Assembly (NCBI RefSeq): GCF_004684095.1 | Contig: NZ_SRII01000003.1 | Coordinates: 248,001-312,000, forward strand | DNA length: 64,000 nucleotides | Direction of reading: 5' to 3' | Origin: Hymenobacter sp. UV11 | GTDB lineage: Bacteria; Bacteroidota; Bacteroidia; Cytophagales; Hymenobacteraceae | Shown: positions 57,116-64,000 of the stretch, in pieces | How the letters are laid out: every line of letters begins with the position of its first letter | Numbering within the stretch: the stretch's first letter is position 1 | Position numbers and translations under genes: made by a program | Notes under the pieces: model-generated | Seen by the model: the letters and a program-made list of their open reading frames with translations, nothing else | The model's database searches: none | What the model was told of the DNA's origin: nothing

Positions 57116-57218
57116 AACGGTCAGGCAGAGCGCAGGGAAGCATCTCGCCCGCAGTCGTTGGGGGTAGTACCATTAGCGTCAGCACGCGAGATGCTTCCCT
57201 GCGCTCTGCCTGACCGTT
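57116..57218. repeat. Perfect palindrome, family A variant (33-bp arms)
   Basis: AACGGTCAGGCAGAGCGCAG begins a 33-base arm repeated exactly inverted at 57186-57218. The right arm touches the stop codon of the nickel-type transporter. It lies right of the GIY-YIG gene. Confidence 0.88.
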
Positions 57219-57823
57219 TAGGGTAGCCAATTACTGTAAATCATCCAGCTACCGTACCCCACGCTCAGCCCCGACGACAGCACTACCGCGCCGGCCCGCA
57301 GCCGCCGTCCCAGCCGCATGCGGGGCGTAAAAGGAATGCGCATCAGGCTCACGGCCACCAGCATCCCCAGCACCGAGCCCAGGCCAAACAGCAGGATGTA
57401 GGCCAGGGCGCCCGCTACCCCCGGTATCGCGCTCAGGGCCAGCAGCACCAGCGCGCCGCTGCCCGCCAGCCCGTGTACCAGCCCCACGGTGTAGGCTAAG
57501 CCGGGCCGCTGCCTGGTTACTTGCACTGGCTGGTAGGAGTTTTTATCCACTAGCCTACTGATACCCAGCCCAATCAACATCACGCCCACCACGGCCTCAA
57601 AGTAATGCGATTGCAAAAACGTGGCTCGCCCAAGAATCAGCAGCCCGCCAAAAACGATGAGCATCGTGGTGTGCCCCAGGCCCCAAAAAAGGCCATTTTT
57701 GAGCGCCGCCCGCAGCTGGTCGTGGCGCGCCACGAGGGTGCTCACCGCCAGCAGGTGGTCGGGCTCGAAGGCGTGGCCCATGCCCATCACCGCCGCGAAT
57801 AAGAGGGGTAGGAGGCTGTGCAT
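57218..57823 (-). CDS. Nickel/cobalt-type transporter (UreH-like)
   Basis: The 201-residue membrane protein has about six hydrophobic segments. Metal-site motifs are GMGHAFEPDHLLAVSTLV near residue 15, resembling the HX4DH motif of nickel/cobalt permeases, and GLGHTTMLIVFG near 50. VHGLAGSGALVLLALSAIP follows. Its place beside urease, a nickel enzyme, suggests nickel uptake for urease; cobalt or another cation remains possible. Confidence 0.82.
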   Translation of the reverse strand: MHSLLPLLFAAVMGMGHAFEPDHLLAVSTLVARHDQLRAALKNGLFWGLGHTTMLIVFGGLLILGRATFLQSHYFEAVVGVMLIGLGISRLVDKNSYQPVQVTRQRPGLAYTVGLVHGLAGSGALVLLALSAIPGVAGALAYILLFGLGSVLGMLVAVSLMRIPFTPRMRLGRRLRAGAVVLSSGLSVGYGSWMIYSNWLP

Positions 57824-57857
57824 GGGGGGAGAAGAGTATTAAAAATTAAACACGGTC

Positions 57858-57950
57858 GTCAGGCAGACCGCAGGGAAGCATCTCGCGTGCTGACGCCAGG
57901 ATTACTACCCCAGCGAAGCGAGCGGGATGCTTCCCTGCGGTCTGCCTGAC
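57858..57950. repeat. Palindrome, family A variant (29-bp arms)
   Basis: GTCAGGCAGACCGCAGGGAA begins a 29-base arm matched at 57922-57950 with one mismatch. It lies in the gap upstream of the nickel-type transporter and downstream of the GNAT gene. Confidence 0.8.
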
Positions 57951-57980
57951 CGTTCTTTTACTAGTGAAAAAATACCAGGC

Positions 57981-58472
57981 CTACACCGACCGAATCATCC
58001 AAATCTGGCAGCCAAAATGCCCGCTATCCCCCAGCGAATTAGTAAGGTACGTGAACCCCAGGCGCTCGTAGAGCGGGATGGCCTGGGTCAGCTCATCCGT
58101 GGTTTCGAGGTACACGCGGGCGTAGCCGTTGGTGCGGGCAGCTTCGAGGCACTTGTTTATCAGTGCCTTGCCCACTCCACGGCCCCGGGCGGGGGGTAGG
58201 AGGTAGAGTTTCACCAGCTCCACGGTATTGGCGGGCAGGCCCTGGGTAGGGAAAATGCCGCCGCCGCCCAGCACTTCGCCATTCACTTCGGCCACGAAAT
58301 AGGCACTGCGGGGCGTTTGGCTGAATAGCTCGTGGAGGTGGTCAGTGGCGGTGTCGTAGTAGGCGGTGCCAGGCTTGGCGGCGCCAAATTCGGTGAGCGT
58401 ATCGCGGATGGTGCGGGCCAGGGCCGCATCGTCGGCGGCGGTAATGGGGCGAATGGTAAGCGAGTCAGTCAA
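57981..58472 (-). CDS. GNAT-family N-acetyltransferase
   Basis: The protein (about 163 residues) is a GNAT acetyltransferase: TIRPITAADDAALARTIRDT at the start, GEVLGGGGIFP in the middle, VELVKLYLLPPARGRGVGKA with the acetyl-CoA loop R-G-x-G-K/A, and YLETTDELTQAIPLYERLGF at the end. The substrate is unknown. No ATG is in frame; the TTG at 58472 suits the family's start better than the TTG at 58523, whose extra residues read as non-protein sequence. Confidence 0.85.
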   Translation of the reverse strand: MTDSLTIRPITAADDAALARTIRDTLTEFGAAKPGTAYYDTATDHLHELFSQTPRSAYFVAEVNGEVLGGGGIFPTQGLPANTVELVKLYLLPPARGRGVGKALINKCLEAARTNGYARVYLETTDELTQAIPLYERLGFTYLTNSLGDSGHFGCQIWMIRSV

Positions 58473-58586
58473 AATCGAAAGAAAAGTCTTGGCACAAAAG
58501 AGATAAAGCGCCGCCAAAAACAATCACCATAGCGGCAAGTTCTACAAGACCTGCCAGCAACTGGCACGTGAATAAGGACAAGCAAA

Positions 58587-59339
58587 ATGAACGATACAGT
58601 GGATAATATCAAAGGTAAGGTCGTCGTAATTACGGGCGCCAGCAGCGGCCTGGGCGAAACCACGGCGCGCCATTTGGCCAGCAAAGGGGCGCTGGTAGTG
58701 CTGGGCGCCCGCCGCGTAGAGAATCTGGAAAAAATTGCCGCCGATATCCGCGCCGAGGGCGGCCAGGTAGAAGTGCTGCAAACTGACGTCACGAAAGCCG
58801 CCGAAGTGAAAGCGTTGGTAGACAAAGCAGTAGAGGCTTTTGGCCGGCTCGACGTCATCATCAACAACGCTGGCCTGATGGCCATCGCCCCCATGAGCGC
58901 CACCAAGGTAGACGAGTGGGAGAGCATGATTGACATCAATATCAAGGGAGTGCTCTACGGCATTGCCGCCGCGCTGCCCATCTTCGAAAAGCAAGGCGCC
59001 GGCCACTTCATCAATATTTCGTCGGTGGCTGGTATTAAAGTATTTAGCCCCGGTGGCACCGTGTATAGCGGCACCAAGTACGCTGTGCGCGCTATTTCCG
59101 ATGGCCTACGCCACGAAGTGGGGGGTAGCATCCGCGTTACCAGCATCGAGCCCGGCGCGGTAGAGTCGGAGCTGAAGCACGGCAGTTCGCACGAGGAAAG
59201 CGCCAAAGGCGTGGTGGAGTTTTACAAGCAGGCCATCCCGTCGTCGTCGGTGGCCCGCGCCATTGCCTTCGCCATCGAGCAGCCCGCCGACGTTGATATC
59301 AACGAAATTGTGCTGCGCCCCACGGTGCAGGAGTTTTAA
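58587..59339 (+). CDS. SDR family oxidoreductase
   Basis: The 250-residue protein is a classical short-chain dehydrogenase: VVVITGASSGLGETTARHLA binds NAD(P), LDVIINNAGLMAIAP is the NNAG motif, and the catalytic Ser, Tyr and Lys are in NISSVAGIK and YSGTKYAVRA. The Arg in LGARR near residue 42 suggests NADP preference. The substrate cannot be named. It is transcribed rightward and ends in a terminator. Confidence 0.95.
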   Translation: MNDTVDNIKGKVVVITGASSGLGETTARHLASKGALVVLGARRVENLEKIAADIRAEGGQVEVLQTDVTKAAEVKALVDKAVEAFGRLDVIINNAGLMAIAPMSATKVDEWESMIDINIKGVLYGIAAALPIFEKQGAGHFINISSVAGIKVFSPGGTVYSGTKYAVRAISDGLRHEVGGSIRVTSIEPGAVESELKHGSSHEESAKGVVEFYKQAIPSSSVARAIAFAIEQPADVDINEIVLRPTVQEF

Positions 59340-59393
59340 GATTGATTAAGATAGATATCTATTAAACAGATATTTAATAAACAGATATCTAAT

Positions 59394-59433
59394 AAAAAAA
59401 GGATACCGCTACGTGTAGCGGCATCCTTTTTTT
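59394..59433. terminator. Two-way intrinsic terminator between SDR and argF'
   Basis: A 19-base stem (AAAAAAAGGATACCGCTAC) with one mismatch and A/T runs on both ends separates two convergent genes. Before it, the word AACAGATATCTAATA is repeated about three times (59353-59394). Confidence 0.85.
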
Positions 59434-59494
59434 GTAGGCAGTGAGCCCTAGCCAGCATTGGCAAATTGCCGTGCACTATGAGCGCGCAGTCAGG

Positions 59495-60439
59495 TTACTT
59501 AAGCAGCTCGTGCAGCACAGTCTGCATCGAAAACGTGCGATTGCCCGCCTCCTGAATAATGAGCGAATTGGGTGAATCGAGCACGGCATCCGACACCTCC
59601 ACGTTGCGGCGCACGGGCAGGCAGTGGATAAACTTGCCGTTATCTGTCAGTGACATATGCTCGGGCGTGAGCATCCAGTTGGGGTCGTTGCTGAGCACCT
59701 GGCCGTAGTCACGGTAGCTGCTCCAGTTTTTGGCCTGCACGTAATCGGCCCCTTCAAGGGCTTTTTTCTGGTCGTACTCAATGGTGGCACCCTTCGTGAA
59801 TTTCGGGTCCAGCTCGTAGCCCTCGGGGTGGGTAATCACAAAATCTACCCAGTCAATTTCCGAAAACCAGTCGCAAAATGAGTTGGGCACGCACTGCGGC
59901 AGGGCGCGCACGTGTGGGGCCCAGGTCAGCACCACTTTCACGCGCTCCTTGTTCTTCGTCTCCGCCACTGTAATGAGGTCGGCAAACGACTGCAAGGGGT
60001 GCAGCGTGGCGCTTTCCAGACTGATAACCGGTACCGTGGCGTACTGCAAAATCTTGCTCATCACCTCCTCGTTGTAGTCGGCCTCCTTGTCCTTGAGCGT
60101 CGGAAACGTGCGCACGCCCAGCACGTCGCAATACTGGCTCATCACTGCAATAGCATCCTTAATGTGCTCCTGCGTCGAGCCGTTCATCACGGCGCCATCG
60201 GCCATTTCCAATGTCCACGAGTCGGCCCCCGCGTTCAGCACCCAGGCTTGCGCGCCCAGGTTGTATGCTGCTTTCAAACTGCTAAGACGGGTGCGCAAAC
60301 TGGGATTGAAAAATATCAGCCCCACGGTTTTATTCTTACCCACGTGCTGGTAGCCGAAGGGGTTTTCCTTAATTTCTAAGGCTTGAGCCAGCAGCGCTTT
60401 ATAGTCGCCCGCATCGGCGAAAGAGAGGAAGTTTTTCAT
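59495..60439 (-). CDS. argF': N-acetyl/N-succinyl-ornithine carbamoyltransferase
   Basis: The 314-residue protein matches the Bacteroidota transcarbamylase acting on N-acylated ornithine in arginine synthesis. It carries the carbamoyl-phosphate loop FFNPSLRTRLSSLKAAYNLG, the HPLQSFADLIT block, TWAPHVRALPQ and FIHCLPVRRNVEVSD. The residue that sets acyl preference (Pro90 in the Bacteroides fragilis enzyme, Glu92 in the Xanthomonas one) is Gln90 here, so the acyl group cannot be predicted. It lies next to carB, which supplies carbamoyl phosphate. Confidence 0.93.
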   Translation of the reverse strand: MKNFLSFADAGDYKALLAQALEIKENPFGYQHVGKNKTVGLIFFNPSLRTRLSSLKAAYNLGAQAWVLNAGADSWTLEMADGAVMNGSTQEHIKDAIAVMSQYCDVLGVRTFPTLKDKEADYNEEVMSKILQYATVPVISLESATLHPLQSFADLITVAETKNKERVKVVLTWAPHVRALPQCVPNSFCDWFSEIDWVDFVITHPEGYELDPKFTKGATIEYDQKKALEGADYVQAKNWSSYRDYGQVLSNDPNWMLTPEHMSLTDNGKFIHCLPVRRNVEVSDAVLDSPNSLIIQEAGNRTFSMQTVLHELLK

Positions 60440-60469
60440 AATTAATTAGAATAGCTCAAAGCCAAAAAA

Positions 60470-60570
60470 GAACGTCATGCTGAGCTTGTCGAAGCATCTC
60501 TACCGCTTCGTTGGATTACTACCCTAACGGCGTGGTAGAGATGCTTCGACAAACTCAGCATGACGTTCTA
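60470..60570. repeat. Palindrome, family A (36-bp arms)
   Basis: AGAACGTCATGCTGAGCTTG begins a 36-base arm matched at 60535-60570 with one mismatch. It fills the gap between carB and argF' on the same strand. Confidence 0.88.
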
Positions 60571-60589
60571 TTATTCAGTAACGAGGCGA

Positions 60590-63500
60590 TTACCCAGCCT
60601 TGTACTCGTTCCAGCTCTTAATCTTCAAGTCGCTCATCTCCAGCTCGCAAAACGCATTAATAAATGCGCTCGCCAGCCGCGCATTCGTTAGCAGTGGGAT
60701 ATTAAAATCGACCGAAGTACGGCGGATTTTGTAGTCATTATCTAACTCGCCTTTCGTCAGGTTTTTGGGGATATTAATGACCAACTCGATTTGCTTGCTA
60801 CGCAGGTATTCCAGCACGTTGGGCTGCTCCTGGCTATCGGGCCAGTGGAGGAGGGTAGAGGCCAGGCCCATGTCGGCGAGGAACTTATGGGTGCCCTCCG
60901 TGGCGTAGAGCGTGAAGCCGCGCTCGGCCAGTAGTTGGGCCACCGGCAGCAGCGTCACTTTCGAGGCGATGGGGCCGCCCGAAATCAGCACCGATTTTTG
61001 CGGGATGCGGTAGCCTACCGACAGCATCGACTTGAGCAGCGCTTCGGCGGCGGTGTCGCCCAGGCAGCCTACCTCACCGGTCGAGGACATGTCCACCGTC
61101 AGCACCGGGTCGGCGCCCGCCAAGCGAGTGAAGGAGAACTGCGAGGCCTTGACACCCACAAACTTGGCATCGTACACCAGCTCGCTGGCGTCGCGGTCTA
61201 CGGGTATGCCAAGCAGAATTTTAGTCGCCTTTTTAATCAGATTGTTACCCGATACTTTCGACACAAACGGGAAGCTGCGCGAAGCCCGGATGTTGCACTC
61301 AATCACCTGCAAGTCGTTGTTTTTACCCAAAAACTGGATGTTGAACGGCCCGCTGATTTCGTAGCGCTTGGCAATTTTTTCGGCAATGGCTTTCAGGCGG
61401 CGCACCGTCTCCACATACACCTTTTGGGGGGGGTAGTACATGGTGGCGTCGCCCGAGTGCACGCCCGCAAACTCGACGTGCTCCGAGATGGCGTAGCTCA
61501 CGATTTCGCCGTGGTCGGCCACTGCGTCCAGCTCAATTTCCTTGGCTTCCTGAATAAACTCCGATACCACTACCGGGTATTCGGTGCTCACTTCTTTGGC
61601 GAGCTTGAGGAAGGTTTCCAGTTCGAAGTTATTGGAAACCACGTTCATGGCGGCACCCGACAGCACGTAGCTAGGCCGGATGAGCACCGGGAAACCAACC
61701 TTCTCCACGAACTCAAACACACCCTCCAGCGTCGAAAGCTCGCTCCAGCGCGGCTGCGCGATGTCCAGCTCGTCCATAATCGATGAGAACTTGTGGCGGT
61801 TTTCGGCCTCGTCGATGCGCTCGGGCGAGGTGCCCAGCACCGGCACGTTTTCCTGGTGCAGGCGCATGGCTAAGTTGTTGGGAATCTGGCCGCCTGTGGA
61901 GAGAATAACCCCGCCCGGCTGCTCAAAATCCAGAATATCCATCACTCGTTCAAACGACAGCTCCTCGAAATACAGCCGGTCGCTCACGTCGTAGTCGGTC
62001 GAAACGGTTTCGGGGTTGTAGTTGATAACGATGGTTTTGTAGCCCTCCTCGGCGGCAGTCTGGATGGCGTTTACGCCGCACCAGTCAAACTCCACGCTGC
62101 TGCCGATGCGGTACACGCCCGAGCCCAGCACGGCCACCGATTTTTCGGTTTCCGGCTTCAGGTCGTTTTCGGTGCCGTGGTAGGTGAGGTACAAATAGTT
62201 GGTCTGGGCCGGAAACTCGGCTGCCAGCGTATCAATCTGCTTCACCACCGGCACAATGCCCAGCGACTTGCGCAGCGTGCGCACGCGCAACTCGCTGTTG
62301 CGCAAGTCGTTTTCGCCGTAGAATTTGGCCGCTAACTGTTGGTCCGAAAAGCCAAGTTTCTTGGCTTCTTTCAGCAGCGCCGTGTCGGGCGTGGTGCCGT
62401 CGCCGAGGGGTAGGAGCCGCTGACCCAGCTCGAAAATGGTGCTCAGGCGCTGCAAAAACCACAGGTCGATTTTCGTCAGCTCGTGCACTTGCTCAATGGT
62501 GTAGCCCAGTTCAAATGCCTGATTGATAGCGAAAATGCGCTCCTCGTTGGGGTCGCTCAGCAGCTTATCTACCTGGGCGGGGGTCACGTCGGCCTCGGGC
62601 CGGTTGGCCACGAAACCGCGCTTACCGGTGTCCAGCATCCGCAGGCCCTTCTGAATGGCTTCCTCAAACGAGCGCCCGATGGCCATCACCTCGCCCACGC
62701 TCTTCATGCTGGAGCCAATCAGTCGGGTCACGCCGTCAAACTTGCCCAAATCCCAGCGTGGCAGCTTCACCACCACATAGTCGAGCGCCGGCTCAAACAG
62801 CGCCGAAGTCGTCTGCGTCACGCTGTTTTTGACCTCGAACAGCCCGTAGCCCAGTGCCAGCTTGGCCGCCACAAATGCGAGGGGGTAGCCCGTCGCCTTC
62901 GAGGCCAGCGCCGACGAGCGCGACAAACGCGCGTTTACTTCAATCACGCGATAATCTTCCGAAACCGGGTCGAGCGCGTACTGAATATTACACTCACCCA
63001 CAATGCCCAGGTGCCGAATAGCCTTGATGCCAATCTGGCGCAGCTTGTGGTACTCGCGGTTGCTCAGCGTCTGCGACGGCGCAATTACGATGCTCTCCCC
63101 GGTGTGAATACCAATCGGGTCGAAGTTCTCCATGTTGCAGACCGTGATGCAGTTATCATAGCAGTCGCGCACCACTTCGTACTCCACTTCCTTCCAGCCT
63201 TTCAGCGACTCTTCCACCAAAATCTGGTCGGAAGTCGTAAACGCCCGCTCGGCCAGCGCCCGCAGTTCGTCCTCGTTGTTAGCAAAGCCGCTACCCAGGC
63301 CACCCAGCGCAAACGCCGCCCGAATAATCAGCGGAAAGCCGATTTCCAGGCCCGCCGCCAGCGCGTCGTCCATGGTAGTCACAGCCCGGCTACGGGCGGT
63401 TTTTACGTCGATTTCATTGAGCTTGTCAATGAAAATATCCCGGTCCTCGGTGTCAATGATTGACTGCACCGGCGTGCCGAGCACGCGCAGGTTGTACTTC

Positions 63501-63817
63501 TCGAAAATATTATTCCGGTAGAGCTGCACCGCGCAGTTTAGCGCCGTTTGCCCCCCAAACGCCACCAGAATGCCGTCGGGTTTTTCCTTCTTAATTACCT
63601 CCTCGACGAAATACGGCGTGACGGGCAGAAAGTACACGTCGTCGGCAATATTGTCCGACGTCTGCACGGTGGCAATATTGGGGTTAATGAGGATGGTCGT
63701 AATGCCTTCCTCCTTCAGCGCCTTCAGCGCCTGCGAACCGGAATAGTCAAATTCGCCCGCCTCGCCGATTTTCAGAGCGCCCGAGCCGAGAACCAGTACT
63801 TTCTTGATGTCTTTCAT
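60590..63817 (-). CDS. carB: Carbamoyl phosphate synthase large subunit
   Basis: The 1075-residue subunit makes carbamoyl phosphate for arginine and pyrimidines. It contains two ATP-grasp halves (LVEESLKGWKEVEYEVVRD near residue 207; VVSEFIQEAKEIELDAVADH in the second half), two KVLVLGSGALKIGEAGEFDY-type starts (residue 6; LGSGVYRIGSSVEFDWCGVN near 565) and the C-terminal regulatory MGS-like domain. The length is normal. The small subunit is not in the window. Confidence 0.97.
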   Translation of the reverse strand: MKDIKKVLVLGSGALKIGEAGEFDYSGSQALKALKEEGITTILINPNIATVQTSDNIADDVYFLPVTPYFVEEVIKKEKPDGILVAFGGQTALNCAVQLYRNNIFEKYNLRVLGTPVQSIIDTEDRDIFIDKLNEIDVKTARSRAVTTMDDALAAGLEIGFPLIIRAAFALGGLGSGFANNEDELRALAERAFTTSDQILVEESLKGWKEVEYEVVRDCYDNCITVCNMENFDPIGIHTGESIVIAPSQTLSNREYHKLRQIGIKAIRHLGIVGECNIQYALDPVSEDYRVIEVNARLSRSSALASKATGYPLAFVAAKLALGYGLFEVKNSVTQTTSALFEPALDYVVVKLPRWDLGKFDGVTRLIGSSMKSVGEVMAIGRSFEEAIQKGLRMLDTGKRGFVANRPEADVTPAQVDKLLSDPNEERIFAINQAFELGYTIEQVHELTKIDLWFLQRLSTIFELGQRLLPLGDGTTPDTALLKEAKKLGFSDQQLAAKFYGENDLRNSELRVRTLRKSLGIVPVVKQIDTLAAEFPAQTNYLYLTYHGTENDLKPETEKSVAVLGSGVYRIGSSVEFDWCGVNAIQTAAEEGYKTIVINYNPETVSTDYDVSDRLYFEELSFERVMDILDFEQPGGVILSTGGQIPNNLAMRLHQENVPVLGTSPERIDEAENRHKFSSIMDELDIAQPRWSELSTLEGVFEFVEKVGFPVLIRPSYVLSGAAMNVVSNNFELETFLKLAKEVSTEYPVVVSEFIQEAKEIELDAVADHGEIVSYAISEHVEFAGVHSGDATMYYPPQKVYVETVRRLKAIAEKIAKRYEISGPFNIQFLGKNNDLQVIECNIRASRSFPFVSKVSGNNLIKKATKILLGIPVDRDASELVYDAKFVGVKASQFSFTRLAGADPVLTVDMSSTGEVGCLGDTAAEALLKSMLSVGYRIPQKSVLISGGPIASKVTLLPVAQLLAERGFTLYATEGTHKFLADMGLASTLLHWPDSQEQPNVLEYLRSKQIELVINIPKNLTKGELDNDYKIRRTSVDFNIPLLTNARLASAFINAFCELEMSDLKIKSWNEYKAG

Positions 63818-63850
63818 TGGTTGCTTAAAGCCTTCAGAATAAGAAGGAAG

Positions 63851-63882
63851 CGAGTGTAAAAATTAAGTTTTTTAACGTCAAA
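63851..63882 (-). promoter_or_regulatory. Candidate promoter of carB
   Basis: TACACTCG (minus strand) resembles the -7 box TAnnTTTG with two mismatches and TTTG lies 20 bases upstream. The start codon follows 34 bases downstream. Confidence 0.3.
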
Positions 63883-63894
63883 ATCAGGGCGTTC

Positions 63895-64000
63895 GTCATG
63901 CTGAGCGGAGCGCAGCGAAGTCGAAGCATCTTGGCCGCTTCGTTGCTAAGCAAGTCCACGTATTATGTCCAAGCGGTTGCTAAGGGCATGCGGAGAAAAA
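63895..64000. repeat. Partial palindrome of family A at the window edge
   Basis: CGTCATGCTGAGCGGAGCGC starts a left arm of the same family (with GAAGCATCTTGG further on). The matching right arm would lie outside the window. Confidence 0.5.

Noticed and set aside
62483..63463. Rightward frame of 326 codons opposite carB
   Set aside because: It is an antisense shadow; the carB frame is intact and conserved here.

Overview
The window looks like a chromosome segment of a GC-rich member of the Bacteroidota, most likely Hymenobacter or a close relative. The reasons are: no clear Shine-Dalgarno sites, IntDOT-like recombinases, a VirE-N-type mobile primase, a MobV relaxase with an RteC-like partner, a eukaryote-type (GT3) glycogen synthase, a fused urease gamma-beta subunit, and an N-acyl-ornithine transcarbamylase instead of the usual ArgF. 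This is inferred from gene content only.

Layout. (1) 1-5.2 kb is a patchy area: an AT-rich MORN-repeat gene cut by the left edge, a two-DTG aspartyl-protease-like protein, a solo RES-domain protein of foreign base composition, and decayed genes (remnant at 1.24-1.57 kb, frameshifted DUF4468-like gene at 4.5-5.1 kb). (2) 5.2-30.3 kb is accessory DNA read almost wholly on the minus strand. It holds a tail tape-measure gene and a small terminase gene with the head and portal genes missing between them, an HNH nuclease, a palindrome-rich non-coding stretch (12.2-12.8 kb), a VirE-N primase/helicase, two overlapping IntDOT-like recombinases, a divergent repressor/Cro-like switch, excisionase-type proteins, a MobV relaxase with an RteC-like gene, a type IIL (MmeI-like) restriction-modification gene and a third tyrosine recombinase near the right end. 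(3) 30.5-64 kb is mainly core metabolism: trpS, a queuosine-precursor transporter, RNase Z, an STAS protein, glycogen synthase and a GH13 branching-type enzyme, glutamate synthase (gltB-gltD), urease (ureAB fusion, ureC, ureF, ureG, with ureD about 9 kb away and a nickel-type transporter nearby), argF' and carB. Ureolysis, glutamate synthase, carbamoyl phosphate synthase and the ornithine carbamoyltransferase together form a nitrogen-assimilation and arginine neighbourhood.

Main discoveries. The MmeI-like gene is split by nine copies of an 8-bp repeat (CGCGGGAA on the coding strand). Both flanking frames are open and intact, so 8 or 11 copies would restore one protein of about 1150 residues: a phase-variable restriction-modification gene, shown here in the OFF state. 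Secondly, two small nuclease genes in the urease region (DUF559 and GIY-YIG) are each bracketed by long palindromic repeats; the DUF559 unit has 47-nt inverted ends and sits exactly between the ureC stop and the ureF start. Thirdly, several intergenic palindrome families fill gaps of the right half, and one of them (9-bp units related to ATCGGATTT) begins at the stop codon of three genes and has invaded the 5' end of the ureD frame.
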